DNA of 64,000 bases, taken from the NCBI GenBank assembly GCA_039025235.1, contig JBCCOS010000003.1:186001-250000 (forward strand), in the 5' to 3' direction. The translations under genes and the position numbers were made by a program. The DNA is from MED-G105 sp039025235. GTDB lineage: Bacteria; Pseudomonadota; Alphaproteobacteria; Caulobacterales; Parvularculaceae. A model generated the notes under the pieces. That model made no database searches and was not told the origin of the DNA. It was given only the letters and a program-made list of their open reading frames with translations. Positions 7,485-15,432 of the stretch are shown here, one piece after another. The stretch's first letter is position 1, and every line of letters starts with the position of its first letter.

Positions 7485-8819
7485 TCAGCCACTCTCGCTC
7501 GCCAACCATTTTGCTGGGTTAACGGGTTCGCGGTAGCGCCTAATTTGTAATTCGAGTTTCGCGTCTTGCCCTGTCATGACGGCAAGTGGTTCCCCAGCAG
7601 CCACCGTCTGACCTTCTTCTGTAAGGAATGTTCCGACCCCCATGAGAAGCACATGGTAGCCGTCGCCAACGTCGAGAACGATCATGTTTCCAGTGGGGCG
7701 ATAAAATCGGGCAAACGCAACACTAGCGGGATAGGGCGAGGTGACAATTGCCCCATCTTTAGCAGCGTATCGAACGCCCTCGAATGACCCGCCCTCTGGC
7801 TTCGACTTGCCAAATTTGCCGACAAGGTCACCGACGACCGGGGCATTTAATTGCCCCCGCGCTTTTCCAAAGGGTAAATCGGTTCGGAATGTCTTCGGTT
7901 TCACGATGCGCTTGGGCGTTTTCGTAACGCCTTTTGCGATGCGGACGGCCTCGCCTGATTTGTCCGTCTCTGTCGGCGTCTGCCTATTTCGCGGACGCAT
8001 GGGTTTATTTTCTTTGGACGGATCAATTTCTGGAACAGGCGGTTTGATGCGCGGTAAGATAACTTTTGCTAACTCTTCCAAACCGTCAAGAACGCCTCGA
8101 ACACTGGAACGCCGTGCTGCTAGAGCAGCCGTTTCACTTTGTGCGGCGCTCGCAAGTCGTTGGGCAACGTCACGTTCCTTTTGTTTTTGTTTTAGAAGAT
8201 CAGCGAGCAGTTGCCGGCGTGCGCCCACATCATCGTTGGTTTTTTGGTAGGACGCCCGTTCTCTAGCCAGGGCTTTTGTTACGGTCGCGAGGCGATCGAT
8301 ATCTCGTTTTAGCGCATCCGCCTTGTCTTTTAATTCCGGAGCGGCGCTTGAAAGCAGTATGGCCGTTCGTGCTGCGGTGGCTGAGTCTTCAGGGGTGACC
8401 AGGATCGCTGGTGGTCTTGAGCGCTCAAGCGCTTGCAGGGCGCCCAGTATTTCGCCAAGCACTTCCTGTTCAGATTCGAGGGACGTTTTAAGGACGCTTT
8501 CTTCTTTTTCTAGAACAACAAGCTCAGCGCTGATTTCTGAAATTCGCTTTTCGGCATCTTGCAGTGCTGCTGCTGTATCAATGAGATTTTGCCGCAGCGC
8601 CTCTACTTCTTTTGCCTTAGAGCTCGCTTCATCTTTCAGGCGAGCTTCCTCCCGGCGGCGCTGTTCTAACCTGCGTTCGATTTCTTCAATATCAGCATCG
8701 CGCTTCCCACTGATGTTGCGCCGATTTTGAGCTTCAGCATCGCGTGTCTGACCACTCACCAAGACAAGGGCAATGGCGGCAATCACAACCATATTTCTAA
8801 ATACACGGCTCAAGGACAT
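7485..8819 (-). CDS. EnvC-like murein hydrolase activator (degenerate LytM/M23)
   Basis: 444 residues. Signal peptide (about 1-30, ending DAEAQ), a long coiled coil rich in Arg, Glu, Lys and Ala (about 38-260), a basic linker, and a C-terminal LytM domain (about 325-440) from APVVGDLVGKFG to PVNPAKWLA. The zinc ligands of active M23 peptidases are missing: the usual HxxxD position reads FEGVRYAA and the HxH position is not preserved. This matches EnvC-type activators, which bind and switch on amidases during division instead of cutting murein themselves. It sits next to rlmH and rsfS in the conserved alphaproteobacterial order. Confidence 0.88.
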   Translation of the reverse strand: MSLSRVFRNMVVIAAIALVLVSGQTRDAEAQNRRNISGKRDADIEEIERRLEQRRREEARLKDEASSKAKEVEALRQNLIDTAAALQDAEKRISEISAELVVLEKEESVLKTSLESEQEVLGEILGALQALERSRPPAILVTPEDSATAARTAILLSSAAPELKDKADALKRDIDRLATVTKALARERASYQKTNDDVGARRQLLADLLKQKQKERDVAQRLASAAQSETAALAARRSSVRGVLDGLEELAKVILPRIKPPVPEIDPSKENKPMRPRNRQTPTETDKSGEAVRIAKGVTKTPKRIVKPKTFRTDLPFGKARGQLNAPVVGDLVGKFGKSKPEGGSFEGVRYAAKDGAIVTSPYPASVAFARFYRPTGNMIVLDVGDGYHVLLMGVGTFLTEEGQTVAAGEPLAVMTGQDAKLELQIRRYREPVNPAKWLASESG

Positions 8820-8849
8820 TGGTGTACTGGTTCTGTTCGTTCGGCGGGC

Positions 8850-9365
8850 TTATTCGCGATGGTAGGGGTGCCCTGACAGGATCATGGTTGCCCGATAGAT
8901 TTGTTCAATCAGCATAGCGCGGACCATTAAGTGTGGCCATGTCATCTGCCCAAGTGTGAGTGTGATATTACTTTGGTTTCTTAAAGATGAATCGAGTCCA
9001 TCTGCGCCGCCAATCAAAAACGCTAATCGTTGGGTGCCGCCGTCGACATGATGTTGCAATAAATGGGCGAAGGCGATGCTTGAAAAGGATTTTCCTCGTT
9101 CGTCTAGCGTGATCAAGAACGCTTTTTCCGTTGTTTTTTTTGAACCAAGGGTATCGTCGAGGCCGGCATTGCGCCTTAGAAGCTCAGCTTCAGCCAGTCG
9201 TCTTTTGGCGCCGCTTAAGCGGTGGGGTGCTTCTGCCTCGACGATCGTGAGGCTTTTCACGCCAATCGACGGGCCGCTGCGATTGACCCGTTTTGAGTAG
9301 TCTTCGATGAGCGGCGCGAACGCACTATTTTTTGCTCTACCAATGGCAGCAACGACCAGCTGCAA
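8850..9365 (-). CDS. rlmH: 23S rRNA pseudouridine-1915 N3-methyltransferase
   Basis: 171 residues, slightly longer than the about 155 of E. coli. RlmH (SPOUT family) methylates pseudouridine 1915 in helix 69 of 23S rRNA on the assembled ribosome. Visible marks are FLIGGADG (about residue 117, the SAM-binding knot), LTLGQMTWPHLMVRAMLIEQIYRA and the end HPYHRE. It starts at a TTG (MQLVVAAIGRAK); this gives exactly the family N-terminus and no better start exists. AAAGG lies about 11 nt upstream. It is between rsfS and envC, as in relatives. Confidence 0.95.
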   Translation of the reverse strand: MQLVVAAIGRAKNSAFAPLIEDYSKRVNRSGPSIGVKSLTIVEAEAPHRLSGAKRRLAEAELLRRNAGLDDTLGSKKTTEKAFLITLDERGKSFSSIAFAHLLQHHVDGGTQRLAFLIGGADGLDSSLRNQSNITLTLGQMTWPHLMVRAMLIEQIYRATMILSGHPYHRE

Positions 9366-9457
9366 AACACTTGCCTTTAAAAACGTTTTTTAGAGTTAGA
9401 TGCTGATCCGTCCGCCATGAGGCCAAAACGCCATCGGTTCGTATGCGTGAAACGAAG

Positions 9458-9982
9458 TTATTTTGCAGCTTGCTCTGTCTTTGTCTCTATCTGATCATGC
9501 GGCTGATCATGCGGCTGATCATGCGGCTGATCATGCGGCTGATCATGCGGCTGATCATGCGGCTGATCATGTGGCCGATCACGTTGAGCGTCGGATGGTT
9601 GCTCGCGCACTGGCGCGTGGGCGGTTTCCGACCAAATGCGCTCTAAATTATAAAAGGCGCGTACTTCTGGACGAAAGACGTGAACAATCGCGTCGCCCGC
9701 ATCGATCAATACCCAGTCGCATGCCGGTAAGCCTTCGCATCGAACGTTTTGGACGCCAGAATGCTTGAGCGTGCGCATTAGTTTGTCGGCGATCGCACCA
9801 ACATGCCGCTGGGAGCGTCCGGAAGCGACGACCATCACGTCGGCTATTTCTGATTTTTGCGTGAGGTTAATCGTTACGATTTCCTCGGCTTTATCATCTT
9901 CCAGTTCATCCACAATCAGTGACAGCAGAGCGTGACTGCGCGCATCACCGGATAAGCTAGCAAGTGCACCGTCAACGGTCAT
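9458..9982 (-). CDS. rsfS: Ribosome silencing factor with a PHDQ-repeat tail
   Basis: RsfS binds ribosomal protein uL14 and blocks subunit joining in starvation. The core runs from HALLSLIVDELEDDKAEEIV through ADVMVVASGRSQRHVGAIAD to DAIVHVFRPEVRAFYNLERIW. I place the start at the ATG at 9982 because GAGAGG stands 8 nt before it; this gives 174 residues. The frame stays open to an ATG at 10186, adding 68 unrelated-looking residues without a ribosome site. After the core the tail is a run of PHDQ tetrapeptides encoded by a 12-bp tandem array, then IETKTEQAAK. The tail is not part of the family fold and may vary in length between strains. Confidence 0.9.
   Translation of the reverse strand: MTVDGALASLSGDARSHALLSLIVDELEDDKAEEIVTINLTQKSEIADVMVVASGRSQRHVGAIADKLMRTLKHSGVQNVRCEGLPACDWVLIDAGDAIVHVFRPEVRAFYNLERIWSETAHAPVREQPSDAQRDRPHDQPHDQPHDQPHDQPHDQPHDQPHDQIETKTEQAAK
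9491..9574. repeat. 12-bp tandem repeat in rsfS (seven units)
   Basis: Six perfect copies of ctgatcatgcgg from 9491 to 9562, one copy with a single change (9563-9574) and a decayed partial copy after it. Each unit contains the palindrome TGATCA. The unit is a multiple of three, so copy-number change keeps the rsfS frame and alters only the number of PHDQ tetrapeptides. Confidence 0.95.
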
Positions 9983-10243
9983 TTTACTTGCCTCTCGATT
10001 ATCTGAGGTCATCAATCTTGAATGGGATATCACGGATGTCGATCGAGATGCTTCTGCGTCTTGATCGTAATTTGCCGTCGCGGCCTGCAATGCGGGTTCG
10101 TCGCTAACGAGCGTTAAAGCGGCCTTTCCTTTGGCAGCTATACCAGGTTGGGAGTTCAGCTCCGTCCTCCATAATGACGCGGTCATCTAACCGCTGTCGC
10201 AATGTAATGCCGTTGAGCGTAAACGCCAAGCAAATCCTTAAGG

Positions 10244-11296
10244 TTAATTATTACTTAACAGGCAGATGGCGAACCAGTTATTGGGGTCTGTGAATGTCGC
10301 CGTTCGTCTCCAAGGTGTTTGGGTTAGGATCTCATCGAGCCTTGAAAGTGAGTATTTATGGGAGTTTTCTGTGTGTAGGCTCTCTCCTGCGGCAAATTCA
10401 AAGGTGTTTGCGCCGATTTTAATGTCCGTTTTGCGCTGAGCGACAAGGTGCATTTCGACCGTTTGCGGGGCGTTGGTTACGACGATTTCATGGCGAAAAT
10501 CGTCTGGCCGAACGTCAGCATTGAGCTCGCGCTGAAGACGTTCTAGCAAATTGAGGTTAAATGCAGCCGTCACGCCGTGGGGGTCATTGTAAGCGCTGCG
10601 CAAGACGCTGGCGTCTTTTTCAAGATCGACCCCGACAATGAATTGAGCATCATCGCCTAATGTTTCGTCTGCCATACGGAGCAGTCTGACGACGTCCTCG
10701 CGGGAAAGATTTCCGATTGTCGAGCCTGGGAAAAATCCAAGCCATGTCGGATCCTTAAAATCGCCAACACGCGGCAATGAAATAGCCGAATTGAAGTCGG
10801 CGCATACGGCGCCAACCGGTAAGTCTATGTCATTCGCCAAGTAACCTGCATTTTCCAATAAAAAATCACGGCTGATATCCATTGCCACATATCCTGCAGG
10901 ATCGGGCATGATGCTGAGTAGTTTTTTAATTTTTGTCGATGATCCAGAGCCATATTCAAATACAGCCTGATGAGCGTTTATCGCTTCGCGTAACTCATCT
11001 TTGTGGAAATCGAAAATGGACGCTTCAACTCTTGGGACATAATACTCATCTAGCTTTGTAATCTGTGTAAAGAGTTGAGAGCCGCGCTCATCATAAAAAT
11101 ACATCGGAGACAGCTGTTTCTGCTTTTTGCCAAGGCCTTCCAATGCATCCTGCCTGAAATCCGATAAAGGGGGGTCAAGGTCGAGGAAAAACGATAGCGG
11201 TGGGTGTGGTGCGTAAAATGTTCCCTTGGAAATTGGCGCCATCGCCAAAGAGGATCTTGATGCATCATCGCCGCTTGCAGCGTTGCTGTTTGTCAT
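10244..11296 (-). CDS. egtD: L-histidine N-alpha-methyltransferase (EgtD family)
   Basis: 350 residues. EgtD trimethylates histidine to hercynine, the first step of ergothioneine synthesis. Family marks in order: SPMYFYDERGSQLFTQIT, YYVPRVEASI, the SAM loop FEYGSGSSTK, FFPGSTIGNLS, VGVDLEKD, YNDPHGVTAAFNLNLL and HTENSHKYS. The end WFAICLLSNN is also typical. No EgtB-type sulfoxide synthase is in the window, although the two are often adjacent, so full ergothioneine synthesis cannot be concluded. It lies between nadD and rsfS on the same strand, an unusual place. Family assignment is strong; the exact product is inferred from homology. Confidence 0.88.
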   Translation of the reverse strand: MTNSNAASGDDASRSSLAMAPISKGTFYAPHPPLSFFLDLDPPLSDFRQDALEGLGKKQKQLSPMYFYDERGSQLFTQITKLDEYYVPRVEASIFDFHKDELREAINAHQAVFEYGSGSSTKIKKLLSIMPDPAGYVAMDISRDFLLENAGYLANDIDLPVGAVCADFNSAISLPRVGDFKDPTWLGFFPGSTIGNLSREDVVRLLRMADETLGDDAQFIVGVDLEKDASVLRSAYNDPHGVTAAFNLNLLERLQRELNADVRPDDFRHEIVVTNAPQTVEMHLVAQRKTDIKIGANTFEFAAGESLHTENSHKYSLSRLDEILTQTPWRRTATFTDPNNWFAICLLSNN

Positions 11297-11434
11297 ATTT
11301 GGTTGTGCCTAGCGGATAACGCTAACGCACCTTTCACTTAGGATTGCTGGTATCGCGGATTTTACACCAGGAATTGGTCCACGATCGATAGTAGCGCCGC
11401 CCGCCAATATTTGGTTTGGTAAAAGCTTGTAACC

Positions 11435-12070
11435 CTAACGGGTTTTACGGGAAGCTTTGCTGGCAGCGCTGCGGAGAGCCGTCGACGACATAGAATTATT
11501 TGTTGTCGGAACAAACACCCAGGCCGGCGGATCCTTATCGACAATAGCGGCCGCATTTTCAAATTCAACCTCGAATGATGATAATTTTTGGGCGGCGATC
11601 GATGTCTCTCCCGCCGTTTCGTCGCCGGGCCGGCTAAAAACAGCGATCGGAACCCGTTCAGTGATGCTCTCCCAATCTTTCCAAAGATGAAATGACGCAA
11701 GACTGTCTGCGCCCATTAACCACACGAAACGCTTATCCGGATTGTGTTGTTTTAAAGCTTCTAGGGTATCAACAGTATACTGAAGGCAATGGGTGTTTTC
11801 GAAATCGGAAACGACAATTCTGGGGTCATTTGCCACGGTTCTGGCTCGGGCAACGCGCACATCGTACGCCGCATAATTGGCCGCATCCTTTAACGGATTT
11901 GCTGGTGAAATAAGCCACCACACTTCGTTTAATGGTAATGCCTCCAGGGCTGCAATCGATATCTCAAGGTGTCCAGAATGTGCTGGGTTGAATGACCCTC
12001 CTAAAACACCAATAACCTTGGGGCGTTTCGACTGGGCGCCCGATCGATGGGACGGGGTCACGGCGTCCAT
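11435..12070 (-). CDS. nadD: Nicotinate-nucleotide adenylyltransferase
   Basis: 211 residues. NadD transfers AMP from ATP to nicotinate mononucleotide in NAD synthesis. Marks: the nucleotidyltransferase start VLGGSFNPAHSGHLEIS (about residues 21-37), WLMGADSLASFHLWKDW in the middle and the second signature SMSSTALRSAASK near the end. The start overlaps the end of obg by 13 bp, so translation is probably coupled. In most relatives proB and proA lie between obg and nadD; they are absent here. Confidence 0.95.
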   Translation of the reverse strand: MDAVTPSHRSGAQSKRPKVIGVLGGSFNPAHSGHLEISIAALEALPLNEVWWLISPANPLKDAANYAAYDVRVARARTVANDPRIVVSDFENTHCLQYTVDTLEALKQHNPDKRFVWLMGADSLASFHLWKDWESITERVPIAVFSRPGDETAGETSIAAQKLSSFEVEFENAAAIVDKDPPAWVFVPTTNNSMSSTALRSAASKASRKTR

Positions 12071-13122
12071 GCTTCCTCTTGATTGGTATCTGGATTTGCT
12101 GCCTTTTTCTCAGCGGTTGATTGTTCTGTTTTTAGTGTCATAAGCGTTCGCAATAGTGTTGGCAAACCAGTATGGGCAGCCCCCGAAATTGCAAAGGCAT
12201 TTATGCCCAGCTGCGCGCCAGCGAGGCGCGCTAACTTTTCAAGTCGAAATTGCCGCTCATCATCTGTCAATGCGTCAATTTTATTGAGACATATAATTTC
12301 TTTTTTGCTCTCAAGGCCACCACCATAAGCCTCAAGTTCAGCGCGTACCGTATTGTACGCATCGGCAAAGTCTTCACTCGTACCGTCGACCAGGTGAATA
12401 AGGCCTGCACACCGCTCCACATGGCCAAGAAATCGATCGCCGATACCGGCGCCGTCATGCGCGCCTTCGATAAGGCCAGGGATGTCTGCGAGGACAAAGC
12501 TTTCTCCTTCACCTACGCGGACGACGCCGAGGTTCGGATGAAGTGTCGTAAACGGATAGTCGGCGATCTTAGGTTTTGCCGCTGACACGGCCGCCAGAAA
12601 GGTCGATTTGCCAGCATTGGGAAGGCCCACGATTCCAAAGTCTGCAATCAGTTTGAGGCGTAGCCACAGCGTTCGACTTTCCGCCGAGTGCCCCGGATTA
12701 GCACGTCGTGGCGCTTGGTTGGTGGAGGATTTAAAGCGTGCATTTCCCCATCCGCCGTTCCCCCCCTTGGCAAGGAGCGCACGGGCACCCGGCGCATCAA
12801 GGTCAGCAATCAATGTGGCTTCGTCTTCCTCAAGGATTTCTGTGCCGACCGGTACTTTTATGAAGAGGTCCGCACCATCTGCACCCGTCTTATTTGACCC
12901 TTCGCCTGGTCGTCCATTCTTGGCCCGGTGGTGTTGTTGATAACGAAAGTCAATGAGCGTGTTGAGATTGTCAACCGCTTCAGCAAAAACATGGCCACCG
13001 CGCCCGCCGTCGCCACCATTGGGCCCGCCGAACTCCACATATTTTTCGCGACGGAATGACAAGCAGCCGGCTCCGCCGCCGCCAGACGACACATAAATTT
13101 TTGCACGATCTAAGAATTTCAT
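12058..13122 (-). CDS. obg: GTPase Obg/CgtA, ribosome assembly
   Basis: 354 residues from the ATG at 13122. The open frame extends 27 codons further, but only the MKFLDRAKIYV start matches the family and the extra residues are hydrophobic filler. Domains: Obg fold with glycine-rich loops (1-158), then the GTPase with the P-loop GLPNAGKST (166-174), switch II DIPGLIEGAH, NKID for guanine recognition and SGAAHTG. Obg supports large-subunit maturation and links GTP and ppGpp levels to growth. It is divergent to the GST gene with 86 bp between; no clear Shine-Dalgarno is seen. The C-terminal tail is short. Confidence 0.96.
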   Translation of the reverse strand: MKFLDRAKIYVSSGGGGAGCLSFRREKYVEFGGPNGGDGGRGGHVFAEAVDNLNTLIDFRYQQHHRAKNGRPGEGSNKTGADGADLFIKVPVGTEILEEDEATLIADLDAPGARALLAKGGNGGWGNARFKSSTNQAPRRANPGHSAESRTLWLRLKLIADFGIVGLPNAGKSTFLAAVSAAKPKIADYPFTTLHPNLGVVRVGEGESFVLADIPGLIEGAHDGAGIGDRFLGHVERCAGLIHLVDGTSEDFADAYNTVRAELEAYGGGLESKKEIICLNKIDALTDDERQFRLEKLARLAGAQLGINAFAISGAAHTGLPTLLRTLMTLKTEQSTAEKKAANPDTNQEEAWTP

Positions 13123-13208
13123 GGGGGGTTTATAGCCATGCTTTCGAAAACCACCAAAGAAAACCGCAACCGCTATCACCAACGTAGAGAACAAAAAGGA
13201 CAAGCGTC

Positions 13209-13874
13209 ATGATAACGGTTCATCATTTGGAAGATTCGCGGTCGCAACGCGTGCTATGGTTGCTCGAAGAGCTAGGGCAAGACTATGCGGTGAAGCGTTA
13301 TGACCGCGATAAGTCAACCAAGCTAGCGCCACCGGGCCTGAAAGCGGTCCACCCCCTAGGAAAGTCACCGGTTATTGAAGATGATGGGCGCGTTGTTGCT
13401 GAAACCGGTCCGATCGTTGAGTATTTAATTGATAAATATGGCGGTGGGAAATTTCGTCCGCAAAAAGGAACAGACGATTACTTGAAATATGTCTATTGGA
13501 TGCATTTTGCCGAAGGGTCGGCGATGACCCAATTGATCTTAAAAATGTTCTTTACCGAGATTAAAAATGCAAAAGTTCCGTTTTTCGTAAAACCTATTGC
13601 TAAGGCCATTGCGGGTCGCGTTCTTGGGACCTATGTCGATCCGAATATAAGAGATCAGCTCGACTTTATCGAAACAGAACTACAGGGTCAGGAGTGGTTT
13701 GCAGGTCCAGAGATCTCTGGAGCTGATATAATGATGGTCTTTCCCCTTGAAGCTGTGCAAAAACTCACCAGTCTTACGACGCGGCATAACTGTTCAGCTT
13801 ACATTCGGCGAATTCACCAGCGTTCCGCTTATCGACGAGCATTGGAAAAGGGCGGTCCCTATGCTTATAGTTGA
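13209..13874 (+). CDS. Glutathione S-transferase family protein
   Basis: 221 residues. Thioredoxin-like N-terminal domain (about 1-80): MITVHHLEDSRSQRVLWLL with a likely catalytic Ser in the SRSQR turn, VHPLGKSPVIEDDG with the cis-proline, and ETGPIVEYLI for glutathione binding. An all-helical C-terminal domain (about 90-215) includes ISGADIMMVFPLEAV, the conserved hydrophobic-staple region. Substrate unknown. Transcribed away from obg; followed by a hairpin terminator shared with the convergent TPR gene. Confidence 0.88.
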   Translation: MITVHHLEDSRSQRVLWLLEELGQDYAVKRYDRDKSTKLAPPGLKAVHPLGKSPVIEDDGRVVAETGPIVEYLIDKYGGGKFRPQKGTDDYLKYVYWMHFAEGSAMTQLILKMFFTEIKNAKVPFFVKPIAKAIAGRVLGTYVDPNIRDQLDFIETELQGQEWFAGPEISGADIMMVFPLEAVQKLTSLTTRHNCSAYIRRIHQRSAYRRALEKGGPYAYS

Positions 13875-13937
13875 GCGTAACCATGCTCGTTTTAATCGTC
13901 CAAAACATCAAAAATGAAGATTATTTTAGGACGAAAA

Positions 13938-13964
13938 AAAGTCGATCCAACAAGGGCCGACTTT
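13938..13964. terminator. Bidirectional rho-independent terminator
   Basis: Stem AAAGTCG (13938-13944) with CGACTTT (13958-13964), preceded by an A-run from 13934 and followed by a T-rich stretch. It lies between the convergent GST and TPR lipoprotein genes, so it can serve both strands. Confidence 0.7.
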
Positions 13965-13988
13965 CTTTAATACTGGTGTTGTTTAAGT

Positions 13989-15179
13989 TTACTGATTAAT
14001 TTCTTTAAGATCGATGATTGAATCATCAGCTGATAGCGGATCAATATAAATGGGATTGCTATCAAGCTCGCTTGGGTTATCATCGACGGACAGGCCAAGT
14101 TCTAAAGCGGGATCGAACGCGGTATTTGAAACACCCGTTGCAGCTTGAGACGTCTCCGCTTCAACGGGTTGCGTTGGAAGCGCGGCTTTTTCAAGCGAGA
14201 CTTTGATTTCTTCCGGTTGTGCCAGCGGCGATACCGCAACTTCTTTTTTAGTGGTTGGTATTAACGCTGTTGGTGTCGCTGGTGCATTGACTGGCCCGCC
14301 CAATAGCTCTTGGTCCGCTGGTTCATCCTTGAACGGAGCCTGAATATCTTCAGCCGCAAAGTCCTGCCAGTATGCCGGCTGAACGACAAGTGAGCGATAA
14401 AAATTAATATTACTATCGGCGACTTGCGGGGGTAAGTCCGAACGTGCCAAGCGTTCTGCTTCGAGCATATCGCCTTTAATGGCAAGAACGAGTGCAAGAT
14501 TTTGGCGGACCCTTGCGTCGGCGCCTGGCGCTGACGCGGCGGCGCGTAAGATGCTTTTAGCCTTGCTCAAATTCCCATCGAGGGCATAGGACAACCCTTT
14601 GTTGTTCAAAATGCTGACGACGCCTGGAGCAATTGTGAGCGCCTGTTCATATTTTAGTTGGGCCGTTTTATGTTCACCGATTTGATCAAGCGCAACACCG
14701 TATACGGACAGCGTACGCCAGTCCTCGGGATTGGCACGATGGGCTATTTCGACATGGCGGATCGCCTCAAAAGCGCGGCCCGCTTCGATGAGGGCACGGG
14801 CTGTTTCGAGGGCAACGTCCGCCTCCTCGCCAAAGAATTTCGACACCTTCGACATAACTTTCACGGACTGCTCAACAGACCCAATTTTGCGCAGTGCCGT
14901 TGAATAGTTCACAGCAGCTTTCCAGTCTTTGGGGTCGCGATCGTATTTCACCCCCCAAAACGCTGCCGCAGCCACAGGATCCATGCCATTGGGATCCGCA
15001 GACGGATTCGAATAGACGCTTACCTGTTCTTTGTAATCTGCGTCTTCACCGGCGGCATCTAACTGCTTTCCATCGCTGGCGCAGGCGACCAAAGCGAGAC
15101 AAGCAATGGCTGTGGTGCCCGCTTTTAAGACTTTGTTAATTCCAAACGCATGCAGCGTGCTATGATCGCAATTTGCCAT
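13989..15179 (-). CDS. TPR-repeat lipoprotein (TadD-like)
   Basis: 396 residues from the ATG at 15179, chosen because GAGG stands 6 nt upstream and because it yields a proper lipoprotein signal peptide: charged start, hydrophobic core and lipobox LVAC with Cys at about residue 33. The open frame extends 18 codons further without support. About four TPR units follow (about 90-260; for example WKAAVNYSTALRKIGSVEQS and SILNNKGLSYALDGNLSKA). The last about 130 residues are Pro/Ala/Glu-rich and probably disordered. It resembles TadD pilotins, but no tad pilus gene is in the window, so the role is unproven. Confidence 0.8.
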   Translation of the reverse strand: MANCDHSTLHAFGINKVLKAGTTAIACLALVACASDGKQLDAAGEDADYKEQVSVYSNPSADPNGMDPVAAAAFWGVKYDRDPKDWKAAVNYSTALRKIGSVEQSVKVMSKVSKFFGEEADVALETARALIEAGRAFEAIRHVEIAHRANPEDWRTLSVYGVALDQIGEHKTAQLKYEQALTIAPGVVSILNNKGLSYALDGNLSKAKSILRAAASAPGADARVRQNLALVLAIKGDMLEAERLARSDLPPQVADSNINFYRSLVVQPAYWQDFAAEDIQAPFKDEPADQELLGGPVNAPATPTALIPTTKKEVAVSPLAQPEEIKVSLEKAALPTQPVEAETSQAATGVSNTAFDPALELGLSVDDNPSELDSNPIYIDPLSADDSIIDLKEINQ

Positions 15180-15432
15180 GGGAGGCCTCACCCAAATTTT
15201 TTTTCGATGGGGAGGATCGCGCAATCTAATCAATAAAGGCTTAACCCTAAGGGCTAGAATGCATATTTGCGATAATCATAACCCATAGGGCGATGCTATC
15301 GACCGTTAATGAGAGATGTTATTCGCCAGTGATTAAAGTCCGATTGCTGTATTTCTTCCGTTTTTGTTGGGTGGCTGCCCTGCGGTATTATTAGCGCTTG
15401 TTGTATCGACCGTTGCTGACTAAACAAAAATT

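Noticed and set aside
9491..9574. Possible CRISPR array
   Set aside because: The units are 12 bp and directly adjacent with no spacers, inside a coding gene; no cas gene is present.
9463..9768. Plus-strand 101-codon ORF with DHAADHAA repeats
   Set aside because: It is the opposite-strand reading of the 12-bp array and the end of rsfS; it has no independent coding evidence.
12083..12940. Several plus-strand ORFs opposite obg
   Set aside because: Shadows of the glycine-rich Obg coding sequence.
13123..13203. N-terminal extension of Obg as a membrane segment
   Set aside because: The extra 27 residues are hydrophobic but unlike any Obg; the family start MKFLDRAKIYV is at 13122.
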